Below, in pieces: positions 50,880 through 62,485 of a stretch of 64,000 nt of DNA. The stretch is from Tyto alba (Eukaryota > Chordata > Aves > Strigiformes > Tytonidae). The notes beneath the pieces are model-generated. The model was not told the origin of the DNA, ran no database searches, and saw only the letters and a list, made by a program, of their open reading frames with translations. The first letter of the stretch is position 1. Each line of letters starts with the position of its first letter. Both the position numbers and the translations under genes were made by a program. The DNA lies in the NCBI RefSeq assembly GCF_018691265.1, contig NW_024881321.1, positions 24,153,698 through 24,217,697 of the forward strand, given 5' to 3'.

Positions 50880-51400
50880 CTCAGTTGTATTATTGCTGTC
50901 CTCTAGCTGACCCTGTTCATATTTCCTTTATACTGGTGCACTCCAGTTTTGTGTCATCAGCATATTTCCAATTCTTTTGTGCACAGGCCACTAAATAAAA
51001 TATGAGCAAAATATTAAGCAAAATCAAATCCACAGACAAGTCTTGTGAAACCCTACTAGTAGCAAACTTCCTCACCAGTTGTTTCCTTTTCAGTAGAGGC
51101 TGATTGGTCCATCTATTCTTACATTAATCTCCATCTCCTTCATCTTAATCAATAACATCTCCCCTGGCAATATATCAACTTCTCTACTGAAGTCAAGATA
51201 AAGTATTTTAGATAAAGCATTGTCTTTTTCTGAAGAAAAAAAAAAAATAGAAGTTTTCATAACAAAGAAACATAAGAGGTTAATCTGTTACTTTGATATA
51301 TCCCTTCTACTTTTTATCTGCTTTCTATTTAATTCACTGTCTTCAATGTCATTAACTTTTCTTTCCAAATTCAGCCACTGCACTGACATCTTTCCTCGTA
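50880..51400 (-). mobile_element. Very old CR1-like LINE remnant, minus strand
   Basis: The plus strand carries, in order, diverged blocks complementary to the reverse transcriptase part of CR1/L3-type ORF2: 'gtgtcatcagcatatttcc', 'aaaccctactag' (the ...ggaacaccactag... position of related elements), 'ggctgattggtcc' and 'tctctactgaagtcaagataaag' (the ...gctgaagtccagg... position). No frame survives. Divergence is much higher than in the other CR1 copies here, which suggests an ancient insertion. The edges are approximate. Confidence 0.55.
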
Positions 51401-51863
51401 TTTTAATCTTTATGTAATACAGCTACTACGGTTTCTGTTTGTCTATAAAAATGAACCACATTTGATTTTGTTGCATTATTGGACACATTGATCCCATAAA
51501 TTCACGCAGCAATTGTCTCAGAATTCTGTAATGAAGAAATATCTGGTGTTTCTGACATAAGCAATTGAGACTATTGAGGTTAACCTCCTCATTGGATGTT
51601 TAATTTGCCACCACTCATTGTCACATTTGTATGAGCTATCCTGTTAAAAGAATTTGTTTTCATTTTGTCATGGTTCGGGATGAAATAGAGTTCATGTTTG
51701 TTTTGGTAGCTGGAGGAGTGCTGATGCACACTGAGATCTCAGGGACTCTCCAACTCCACGTGCCCAGACTGTGTGCAGGTGCATGGGGGTGCCAGGGGGG
51801 AGCACAGCTGGAGTGCTGGGCCCGGATTGGCCGATATGCCATGTCATGTGACATTATGCTCAC

Positions 51864-51871
51864 TATATAAA
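51864..51871 (+). promoter_or_regulatory. TATA box of the 505-bp LTR
   Basis: TATATAAA is followed by AGGAAGTAG. ATTAAA lies ~170 bases downstream, a compact R region. Confidence 0.7.
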
Positions 51872-52041
51872 GGAAGTAGTGGGTGGTAAGGTGTGGATTC
51901 TCACTTTTGGGAGTGTTGCTTTGGCACCTTTCTGTTTCAGGATTGCTAACTGGGAACAGGTGGGTATTGTTTGACAGGTGGTAAGCAATTTGTATTGTAC
52001 ATTACCTGTTTATACTGTCACTGTATTATTCTGTCACTGTT

Positions 52042-52047
52042 ATTAAA
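52042..52047 (+). terminator. Polyadenylation signal ATTAAA of the 505-bp LTR
   Basis: ATTAAA in 'gttattaaactg' is conserved in the inverted relative (minus strand near 37368-37373), which supports function in the family. Confidence 0.6.
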
Positions 52048-52175
52048 CTGTTTTTATCTCAACCTGTAAGTCTCCCTTTGCCCCTCTGATTTTCTCCCCA
52101 TTCCCAAGTGGGGGAGGGTGGGTGAGCGGCTGCAGGGTGTTTAGCTGCTGACCAGGCTCAACCCATGACACATTT

Positions 52176-54334
52176 TTATTTTTTAAAAAACTGAATTCAA
52201 ATATTTTGTCATACTTAGGGGAGATTACGCTTGAATCATCCTTATATAGTAATGGACTAATTATTCATTTATATTTTCTGTTTTGTACTTCTAGGTGGCT
52301 TGTTTTCTTTGTCTTCCTAGCTTTTCTGGAAATTTTCCTGGACAAGGTGGATAGGAATCTATAGTAACTGCCTCAGACTCTCATTACTTTCCAGGTCAGT
52401 GTGCTTGAGTAACTTTTGGTATTTGAAGGGACTCTAAAAGAGAGAATTTTAAAAGACAAAGTCATTATTTGGTTAGAATCAATAAACTGCTAGGTTAAAT
52501 GATATTGGACTCTGTGTTCAAAGAGTTTTTACTGGCTGGGCAGCTGCCAGCAACTGGTAGAAGGTTCAACCTTTGCTGCTTCTGCATCAGCCTGATTCTC
52601 AGTGTTGCTCAATTGCCATCTTCAGGTTTCCTGTTTATTTCTTTATGAGCATGTTGGAGTTTGTTGTTTGGTTTTGGCTTTTTTTTTTTTTTTTGGAGGG
52701 GGAGTGCAGGGGGGATATGGGGTGTGTTTTTTATCTGGGATCATTAAGATGCACACTGTCCCCATACCAGCAATCTTACTTCTGTCTTTAATTTTATATT
52801 TCTTATCTTGCATGACTACTCAGCAGACTTTCTTTATCAAAACTAGGCCTTGGATCACTGAAAGCTCAACCCCTGGGAAGAAAAGGTAGTTTTATACTAT
52901 AATTCATTTTATCAGGCAGTAGATATAGACATAAAGTGAATCAGATTAATCATATTTTCAATGTGATTGACTACTTTTTTCTTTCAACTGTATATGATGG
53001 GTAAGGCAACCAGCTAAGAAGCAGATGTCTGTATTGGGGACAACTATGTCAGGTGAGATGAAATCTCTTCAAGCTCTCCATCTTTAACCCTTCAAAGGAA
53101 ATAACTACTGTACACTTACAAAAGAACCACTTATTCTTCACATGTTCTTGCCACTTTAAAAATAGGCATTTGTGAGTGTTCTTGGTTAACTGTTTACATA
53201 ATCAGGATTAAATGACCGCTGCATCCTGTAACACAGAGTTTTAGCAGATCTTCTCTATCTAACTTTAGGTTTGAAACTAAGTGGGCCGTACCTCAAGGGT
53301 CCTCAATTCCACTAGCCTCTTCCCACTAGGAAAAGTCAGAAGGGCCAGTATAGTAAGCAAAATACTGTAGGTGTAAATTGGAGTTATGCATTAGTCAGAA
53401 CAGATCCAACTCTGACCTTCATATATGACAGAAGTCTTGCCTTGTTATAGGCCATCTCTCAAACTGTGATCTATCCATAGGCTTTAAATTGTATGACAGT
53501 ATTTTTCCGGTTATTTTACCAGAAATTAAAGATAAACCAATAATTCTGGAAGCAAGTCCATTTTCAATTTGAAAATTAGAAGAGGACTGTGATACTCATT
53601 TTCTAGCTGAAAATACTATTACAGTCTGCAGAATCAGTGAAATATTTAGAAAGTGGTGTGCTAGAATCAATATAAAAATACAGTAATATGTTATTAATAT
53701 AAAAGAAAATTGAAAACTTAATTTGAGAAAGTTCAAAGATTTACCACTGTAAGTATTTTTTTTTTTTCCCCCCTCTAAGTACCAGAACTTTAATTACTTT
53801 CAACTGGCTGTAATCTTCTGGAACTCCAGTCAAGATTATATTTTGCCTCTAGACACACATTGGTCCAGACTGTCAATAGTTTTATGTGATCAGGTTAAAA
53901 CAAGTAAAAGGAATTTTTACAGCATTGCAAAAGGTCTTTGCGTGTTGGAAAAAAAGGTCAAAAGCTTAAAACCATTAAAGTTATTGAGAGCACACCACTG
54001 ATTTCAGTGGCTCTGAGATGTTTTAAAAGGAAACTGCAAACTAACATCACTAGGTTTATCATCTTAATTAAAATTCCAGGAGAAAAGCTGATTTTTATAA
54101 GCATAAGAAGAATTTGCAATTATTAAGCTGAAATGTATCCAATGGCCTCTCAGTTAAGGACAATCTGAACTTTTTTTTTATTGTTTTTTTTTTTTTTTTC
54201 CTTTTGAAGTATGAAAATCAGTAGTAATACAAAAATATTAGAAATTGAACCATTACCATTACTGTTATTTGCCTGAAAAGTATCTCAAGGTTACAGCTAT
54301 GTGCCATTCAAAATCTTGAAAAAAGTTTCAACCC
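52176..54334. other. AT-rich non-coding stretch
   Basis: No gene or RNA is recognised. It has T-runs at 52679-52694, 53757-53768 and 54184-54200. Frames at 52573-52889 run through one T-run and are not convincing. Confidence 0.5.
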
Positions 54335-54689
54335 TTGAGAAGAGAAGACTCAGGTGAAATCTCACCTAATGTCTGCAAATACCTGAGGGGAGTCTGCAAA
54401 GAGGATGGAGCCAGGCTCTTTTCCAGGGTGCCCAGTGACAGGATCAGAGGCAGTGGGAACAAACTGAAACACAGGGTGCTCCCTCTGAACATCAGGAACA
54501 TTTCTTGAGGGTGACCAAGGACTGGCACAGGTTTCCCGGGGAGGCTGTAGAGTCTCCTTCCTTTTAGATATTTGAAAGCTGTCTGGACATGGCCCTGGGA
54601 AACCTGATCTAGGTGGCAGTACATGAACAGGGGAGTGGACTAGATGATCTCCAGAGGTCCCTTCTAATCCCAACAATTCTGTGATTCTG
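54335..54689 (+). mobile_element. CR1 LINE, 3' ~355 bp
   Basis: Plus-oriented CR1 3' end. It starts at the LEKRRL..-equivalent region ('ttgagaagagaagactcagg') and continues through the ORF2 C-terminus ('gagccaggctcttttccagggtgcccagtgacagg', 'acaggtttcccggggaggctgt'). It ends 'ctagatgatctccagaggtcccttctaatcccaacaattctgtgattctg'-like sequence at 54689, the standard CR1 tail. It is relatively well preserved but frame-shifted in places. The minus-strand frames at 54328-54676 are antisense shadows. Confidence 0.93.
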
Positions 54690-57600
54690 TTTTCTTTATG
54701 TTTTCCTGTCTTTATTTCTGATTATTTTTCTTTAGAAATAAATTTAGGTTTCTGAAACTTGAAAACTCTTGTTTCAAGTAGTGGTTCAAGTTAAATTAGT
54801 CTAGAAAACAAATAGCATAGATCTATCTCTCTCATAGCTTCTCAAAATTCTTATTATTTTTCTATTATATTTATTATCAGTCACATGAGATGTAAATTCA
54901 TAGTCTTTCTTAATATAGCAGAACACAATATAAAAGCTCAGGAGCAAATTACTAATTCTACCTTCAAACAGTGCTTGTGTTCTGTGCAGTCAAGGGCATA
55001 CAGATTTAACAGTAAATAAAACAAAATGCTAGTGTATAATAACCCTCTCCATCCTATAAAATGAGAGGTGTTTTGGGAAAGAGAAAAAAGGTCAATCTGG
55101 GCTTTTAATTAAACACTTTTGCATAACAAATATATAAAAGATATTAAACACACCATCCTAACTTATATTTTAAGCTTTTTTTTAATGCTTTTGTTTCAAT
55201 CTTTTTGCAACAAGTTTCTATGTATAGCATAAAAGGTTATGTGTAGTGTGTGATGGGGAATAAGGATGAAGTGAGAAAGTAATTGGAGTTATTTTCTGAC
55301 AGTAAAACATAACTGGTTTTGCTAATACTATGGGTAATACAGTTCAGAGTTCAAAGCTTTTGTTGTTTGTGTATATTTCCTGAGACATAGAAAAGGACTT
55401 TTAAAAATTTTATAATTAAAGTGAGGTAAGGAGAATTACAACTACAATCTTAATTTAAATACTAGTGGCAAAAATGAGTTTACAAATTTCATCCACAGAA
55501 TGAAGCATGTCCCTTTGTAAATTTATGTCTACATCATATTCTTTTTTTTTTTAATTACATTTCTTATGTTTGCATTCTGCTATTACTGACACCCTTTGGT
55601 ATTTGAGTCATAGTCATTAAACTTTTACTTGTTTCTTTCTTTACCCAGTGTTATCAACTTCAAAACAGTTTTATAAATTGCAGAAAACTAAATCTCATCT
55701 AATATGGCAGTAGAATAACAATTTAAGTATGTAATATCTATGCTCCATTTTAACACTTTTCACACTACTCTTTAGAGCTAGACATTTCATGAACAGGTCC
55801 CTAAAGATTTTTAGCAGCTAAAGGCAACAAACAGCTAATAAATGCACTGAAAAGAATATAAAATATATTATTGCTATAGAATTGCTTAGAAAACTCATTA
55901 CAGCTTTGGAAAGATATTGACTGATCAAATAATCAAGTTTATCCAAGTTATTAAAGGAAGCATCAGACTAATTTCATGAAAAAGATCATTGTAGGAAGTT
56001 TACAAACACGAACAAAGTTAATTTTAATCTAATAACACTGAAAATAATTGGATCTAAACTTCTCTAGGGTGCTCTTAATGGAATCTACATGATTTGCTGA
56101 CAGAATAACTATTTCCCATAAGTCTATAAAAATTGTCAGCCATATCCATTTCTTTCATGTGTGTGTAGAGACATAGAAATATAAGAGATATATATGTATT
56201 ACATTATGCAGAAACTATTTCCTTCTATTGCAATAAAAAACAATGCAAAACAAAACAAGAGGAGGGGTCCACTGATACCAATCAATTATGTTAGGCTTAC
56301 ATATCTATATACATAAAGTGAAATTCAGTTAGTTTTGCTTTTACTTAATTTCTGTGATGCTTTTTCAGAATTTAGGAACTGAAGTCTTTTATTCACATGG
56401 CATATATCACCTAAGAATACTAGATTTTCCAATTTTGCCCTGCTGACTTAACACTAAATTGGAGTGAATAAAGACAGGATGGTAAAGGTAGTCCTCTCTC
56501 CATGCTCAGCCTGTCCTGGTCATTTTCCTGAGGTTTCCAACAGGAATACCAATCAATGACAACTAGGTTGGTGTTTTTAGGGAGTCAAACATCTGTTCAT
56601 TAACAATAAGGAACAAAATCAACTTCAGCTCTCTTCAAGTAGTAATCTCATGTTTGCTCTGTTGTTTGTTTTTCTTTTTTTGAGAAGGGTTATTTTTATG
56701 ATCTTTCATCAAAAATAAATAATTTTATTAGATTTGAGAAGTGTAAGATTAAACAAAATATTTTGGTCAAATATTTCATATTTCAATATTATTTATAAAC
56801 CAAAAGGCACTGGAAATGCTCCACTTTAATCTCTTTTCTCCTTTGCTGCTCTGATTCCACCCTTATATTGCTTCCTAGTCTTTTTTTCCAGAGGCATAAG
56901 AACATTATATACCACTACTGGACTATACTTAAATTTTAACAGTTTAAGTGAACAGAGATGTAGAGTCAACAACAAACTAGTGAAAGTCCAGATCCTATTC
57001 CTTAGACTGTCAAAGAAAATGAGTGAATATACTTTTTCAGGTGTTATTTCATTTTTTTTTTTTTTTTTTTACACTTCCACAGACAGCTTCTGATAGTATT
57101 GAAAACTCTGTATGCGGACACTGTTTTATCAGTTTACTGCTAAACTCCGTAATACCTATTACAATGGTTCACAGAGCATAGAAGCTAGATACTCCTCCAA
57201 CAGGAGCAACATTATACATTTTTAGCAGTATCTCTACAGTTTAGCTAATCACTGAATGTGGATCTGTCTGTGCACTGAGAGCCTTGGGCTGTTTTCAGCC
57301 AGAGATCCACCTGCATCTGGCAAGGGTGAAATAGATTTTAAGATAACACAGTATTCATTCTTGACATACCAAACTGAAAATTACAGCTACTTTGCACTTA
57401 TGTAGCACTTAGACACACATCTGTTTTTTTATTGAAACACTGTAGATGAGAGGTGGATTTGCTACATTAATCACTACTTCAGTTCCAAGCACCCATGTAG
57501 ACTGTCCTCTTCCTTGTGATCTTTTTGTATTCAGTTTATTCAAAAGGGAAAAAAGAGCAGGGCATTTGTCTTTTGCAGAATGTAAGGGCTTTGAGGGAGG

Positions 57601-58287
57601 AGGCGGATTGCTTATTTGGTTGCTTTTAACACGGTATAGAAACTACATAGTCAAGATGCTGGAAGAAATCAGATTTCACCCTTTGAACAAAAGCAGCACA
57701 TAGCATTGGAAAAATTAAAATAAAAGTTAAAAAAAATGGAATATAAGAAGAGCAAAATGCACATGTCCCTACTATACCCTTGTTCTTACATTTAAAATAT
57801 TTTTTCTCTCAGACTTAAAAGAATAATTAAGCATGTATTTAGTATTTTTAACTACATCACAGAAGCTTTCACATTTAGAATGGTCATCACCGAAAAGTCA
57901 GCTTTTACCTGCAATTACAACACAATAAATATTACTATTCTCTCCTGTTCTATCATGTCACTCTTTAGTATTTTTTCAAATTTATTTTATGCAAACAGTA
58001 TCATTACTGTAGTTCAAGGGATTTCATATCCTCAGGAGTATAATCTACCAGGAGAAAACAAGGGTTCTCAAGGGACACAAATTATGTACAACAGGAAGGA
58101 AATATTTAATTCCAGAATGAAAACCTAGAAATTACTAAGTCACTTGAAACACACTTCTTTATTCATACAAATTAGTCTCTTCATTTAAAGTAGTTCATTA
58201 CAATGAATAAGACAGCTGTAGCACTTTAGCCATGATGGCAACATTTCTTTTCTTTGGAAAAGATCATTACTGCATATAAAGAAGTAG
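54690..58287. other. AT-rich non-coding stretch
   Basis: No gene, RNA or named repeat is recognised. It contains T-runs at 55542-55552 and 57052-57070. Frames of 82-85 residues at 57446-57703 and 57880-58128 have no motif. Confidence 0.5.
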
Positions 58288-59593
58288 TGTAGGGGTAATC
58301 ACTACTTACAGATGCTTGAAAACCCTTGATATGTCGTCTTAGATACAATTTTAGCTTTAGATAGTATATTTGAAAAAGGTTTATTAAGGGTAAAATTTAT
58401 AGTATGAGTACTGAAGGGAACAGGAGATCTCCAGTACAAGTCTGCATCAGGTTTCTGTTTTTTAAAGCTGCATCCCATGTTTTTACACACACAGACAACA
58501 CAGGCATCCCACACTTGTGGATCACTCCAAATACAAGCACAGATGCTCTGTCTGCCTAATACCCTATCCCAGACCTGAGGACCCCTACTTGACATGTGAT
58601 CCAGCTTGACATTTGCTAGTGGATTACACACACTCCCCAATTTGGGGAAGGTACAGACAGTCACCCCCAGCAGCTATGCACCAAGCACACAGGCTGTGAC
58701 CCATGGTCCCATTTCAGCTGCTGGTGCTGAGTCTCTCACTCACCCAAGTCCCCCCAGTAGCTGGTTTTGGGACCACACACTGTTCCTGTCCCAGTAGCTG
58801 GATGTTAAGACCCCCACTGGCTGTGGTAGCTGATGCTGAAACCCCACAGGCTCCAATAGCTGACACTACAGGCCAGGGCACACCCCCAGTCTCACTCCTT
58901 ACACAGAGAATGCACACAGGATAGAGAGTGTGATTACACAGAGAGTTCAGAAAAGATTTAATAAAATGATATAAGATAGGACAGATTGCAGTGATCAGGT
59001 GCTGGGCTCAGCCAGACAAGCATGGTGACCAGTCCTGTTTTACACAACTGACCTGGTTTATATCTCTTTCTGCCTATCCTCCTCTCTGTTCCTCCCTGCC
59101 CCTGCTTCCCTTGCACACTGCCTTATCAGCCGACACAGTCCCCTGGACCTCCTCCAACATTCTGGACCTTCAGGTTTGCATCCTTATCAGTTGCAAAGTC
59201 CAGGTTGGCACTCTTTGAAGTGACTCCTGCAGTTTCTTGAGAGGCCATCAATTAGTGTGACGAATGAGGTTTCTTCTCATTATTCCCCTTGTTGTTTGGC
59301 TGGCAGGTCCATGTTTCTCTATGTTTTTCTTACTACCTTTCCCTTGCCCTCTATCATCCCATTTTGACAAAGGTCCTCAGTCAGGTGACCTTACTGAACT
59401 AAATGTTCTCACCCTCCACCTTTATCAATTGGTATAACTGACCAGGTTTGTTTCCTGTTACTGTCTTTGTTTGCTGGTCAGGTTTGTGTCTCTCTGTGTT
59501 TGGCTTCACTTCTCTTCCTTTTCATCCCATTCGACAAGGTCTTTGATCAGATAACTGCCAGGGACTTCCTCTCTCCTTTCACATACCCTTACA
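58288..59593 (-). mobile_element. Full-length ~1.3-kb LTR of an endogenous retrovirus, minus strand
   Basis: Read on the minus strand, the element starts TGTAAGGGTATGTGAAAGG (right end) and ends GATTACCCCTACA (left end), with inverted termini of the TGTAAGGG...CCCTACA type. It carries a U3 with two related ~177-base blocks, a TATA-like ATATAAACC (59056-59064), and an ATTAAA at about 58957-58962. The R/U5 part has several 'cagctactggg' units, and a second poly-A signal AATAAA (TTTATT at 58380-58385) lies ~95 bases before the end. No matching TSD is found (AGTAG left, TTAAA right), so it may have arisen by recombination between two insertions or suffered edge changes. No internal genes are seen. 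The 120-residue minus frame at 58302-58664 lies in the R/U5 portion and is not a recognised protein. A truncated relative in opposite orientation is at 49475-50236. Confidence 0.82.
59247..59570 (-). repeat. Tandem duplication in the LTR U3, period ~177 bp
   Basis: Two diverged blocks each contain, on the plus strand, 'atcaatt', 'aggttt', 'tcatcccatt', 'gacaa' and 'ggtc' landmarks in the same order. The first starts at about 59247 and the second at about 59424. Duplicated U3 blocks often correspond to retroviral enhancers. Divergence shows the duplication is old, probably older than the insertion. Confidence 0.65.
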
Positions 59594-62485
59594 TTAAACA
59601 GAAGTCTATGTGATAAATACTAAAGGTGGTAAAAACAATAAAAAATAATCACCATGACCAAAAACCTTTCCACTTTTTGACAGACATGTTTTGCATGGAT
59701 ATACCTTTTTTGGTAGTTTTCTTGCTATGATTTTCAGAAATAGAGGAACTATTAGACAGAGGTGGGGTAAGACAAGGGAAAACTTACTGTAAGCAGCTGC
59801 TGTGAATGAGAAAGACCATGATCAGTCAAGCATTTTGGTTGTCACACAAATCTATCCCCTGCACTACTATAGTCTTTCTTCTGGCCTTTATGGAATTCCA
59901 AGAATGTTAAAATTACATTCTACTGCTAAGGAAAAGGAAAAGGTTTATGTAAAAACTTATTTTTATTTTCACTTTTAAAACTAGTTGTTCTCTGGACCAC
60001 TTAAAGGATAATGAAAATGTAACAAATAAAATCAAGATTTCAGGTATTTCCTTGTAGCAAGTTGTATGATCAAAAGTCTATTTTCAAGATAAGATTTATT
60101 TTTGGCTACTTACATGGTTTAAAGTTAGACTCTGATTCTGGTTTTAACTGCAAAAATGATACTGAAATAAACTAAGCAATGGTGTTATTGTGAGGATTAT
60201 TTAATTTTAAAAGTGTTCCAAGCTTCAGAAAGCTTACATAATTTTAAGTTTTAGTATTAGTAATTTTTCAATCAATTTGCTTATTTGATAAGTGCTAACT
60301 AGCAGAGAAAAAGTCCTGGACAGTGTTTCCACTGAAGGCTTAATGAGCAAAATGCTTTTCTGCAGAAGGCTTTTGGTGTCCTATATGAAAATAATGAAGA
60401 TCGAATATTCTGTGAAAGATGTGATCTATTTCTTGTAAACAGCACAGACAAGTACTATAATATCTCTTCCTCTGAAATGTTTTCTTAACTCACAAAGCTA
60501 AACAGAATTCCAGTGACTCAGAGATTCTGTGATAACTTTATTGGAGATATTTGTTAATAAGTCAATGAGCTAGTATTACAATTTATAAAAAAATAATAAA
60601 TGAATTTATATTTTTTTGATATCAAAAAGTCACATCAATATTTTATTTCATCAATATAAAATATTATAAATTCTGAGTGCTGTAACTTGTTTATAGTTTT
60701 TTAATTAAGACTTGTTACAATGAAGACTATAACTGAATATAACAAATACAATTAATAGAATGAATACTATGGATTGAAAGAAAATGAATAGTGAATAAAG
60801 CATAATAAGTACATTTTCTAATAAAGCATATGATCAAAAAATATAATCAGATAGAAACTCAGCAAAGAGTACAGTTTGTATTCTTTGTACTTTGATAAAC
60901 TTGAAACATATCAGGAACACTTGTATGAAAATGAGAAAACCTACATAAATATATGAATTGTAACCTTGATTCAGAAGTTATTGCTACTGTAGATTTATAC
61001 TAGTAATTTAGTTTGGTTTTACCAGCAGAAAACCAGAATAAGATAGCAATGAATTGAAGAAATATCTAGCTAAAAATAGCAAAATTGCTGCAAGTAATTC
61101 CAACACTACTCTCCTTTTTGAGACTGATTTCTTTATACTGTTCTGTAAATGTTAACACTTTAGTGTTATCATTTAGCCTTATTGAAGACACCTTAAGATG
61201 ACTTATATTAAGAGTAAAATGCTATTTACTTCTGCTGTAACACCCCATTAAACAACAACAGTAGAAATGGTCTTCATTCTGCATAGAAAAATTGTCCAAA
61301 TAGATTTTTTTTTTATTCTGTGAGAATTTCTATTTCTGAACTATTTTTCATGGAATAAGATTAGTTTGCTTTTTAACTATATATGTAAGGTTTTTTCTTC
61401 ATGATATACTGATGATTTTAGCTATCTTGTTTACTTTTTCTTAAACTCTGCTATTACAAAAATAAAGTTAAAATTTTCTAATTGTTTAATATTGAGTTCT
61501 AGCTTCATTACACCTAACTTTAAGCACATTAAATTGAGAGTGTAATCTCCTTGGACATTCAGAATTTGGGACTACAGTAATTGTTTCTAAGAATGTCTCT
61601 TTCCTTATTTATTAACTCTTTAGGTAGCCTAGGTTTACTGTACTCCAATATTGAATTCTGAAGTATCTAATTTTAAAGGATAGTTAATCTAGTAAGAAGG
61701 AAGGAATGCTTATTTGTTACAGTTGACAGGAAAGTGTTTCATCATCTGCTCTCCTAAAGAGATGGATAGCAATTAGTTGATCTTCAAGTAAAGATGGAAT
61801 TAAAACTCCCTTGGATGCTCCAAATTAAACTTTGGAACTGTCATCTCTGAAGAAGGTATTTCTGTACATCTAAAAGATGCAAGGAATGAAAGGTAGGAAA
61901 AAACAGTAAGAATTCTAAAGAAATAAGTAGATTTTTAAGTGTAGTTAGGATTTGTAGATTACTTCTGATAACAAGTCAACAAGAATTAGACATATATTTT
62001 CTTAGCCTATCCAGAAATTCTATATATTTTAAAATCTGGGAATGATATCAGCAAATGTTTGATGCATTTTATCACTGCAGACTAACAGTGCATGCAAAAA
62101 ATCCCAAAGAAATCTTGTATACTCTGTTTTCTTACCATGAGTTCTTTTTCCTTCTGTGATAAGGATGGAAAGAACAGCTGCAGCGCATGGTCTTCTGATT
62201 TTACCTTTTAACCTGATTTCTTCAGGGCTAGGCTCTTGAAGCAAATTTTGACAGGGAGCAGAGACCAAAGCTTGTACATAATGAGGAAGCACCAAGGGAA
62301 CAATGGGTGGGCCCTCTCATTGCCCTGAGAAAGTGAGATAATTGAGATCCCATGTGAAGTGTCTGCACATAAACATGCACACTCTATAAAAGAAACTGAA
62401 CCCTGAGATGACAGACCAGCCTTCAGTGGGAAACAGCCAAGTGGGGAGACAAACAGCAAACAGGAATTGAAGGAAATCAGTGTTG
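59594..62485. other. AT-rich non-coding stretch
   Basis: No gene or RNA is recognised. At 62220-62470 the sequence becomes less AT-rich and holds a TATAAAAG at about 62382-62389. This could be an eroded LTR or the 5' part of the neighbouring CR1, but I cannot show either. Confidence 0.45.

Larger units (their letters stand above)
51666..52170 (+). mobile_element. Solo LTR (ERVL-like, short type) with perfect TSD
   Basis: A 505-base LTR from TGTCATGGTTCGGG to CTCAACCCATGACA, with an 8-base inverted terminus (TGTCATGG...CCATGACA). It is flanked by CATTT at 51661-51665 and 52171-52175, a perfect 5-base TSD. A TATATAAA promoter lies at about 51864-51871 and ATTAAA at 52042-52047, both in plus orientation. 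A GGATTGG (inverted CCAAT) lies near 51823. It is the best-preserved element in the window and of the same family as 37244-37734, which lies in the opposite orientation. No internal retroviral sequence flanks it. The 79- and 67-residue frames inside are not genes. Confidence 0.94.

Noticed and set aside
54328..54676. Minus-strand frames of 98 and 104 residues
   Set aside because: Antisense shadows of the plus-strand CR1 fragment.
62382..62389. TATAAAAG as a possible gene promoter
   Set aside because: No open frame, poly-A signal or LTR edge could be tied to it; a single TATA motif in AT-rich DNA is not evidence of a promoter.
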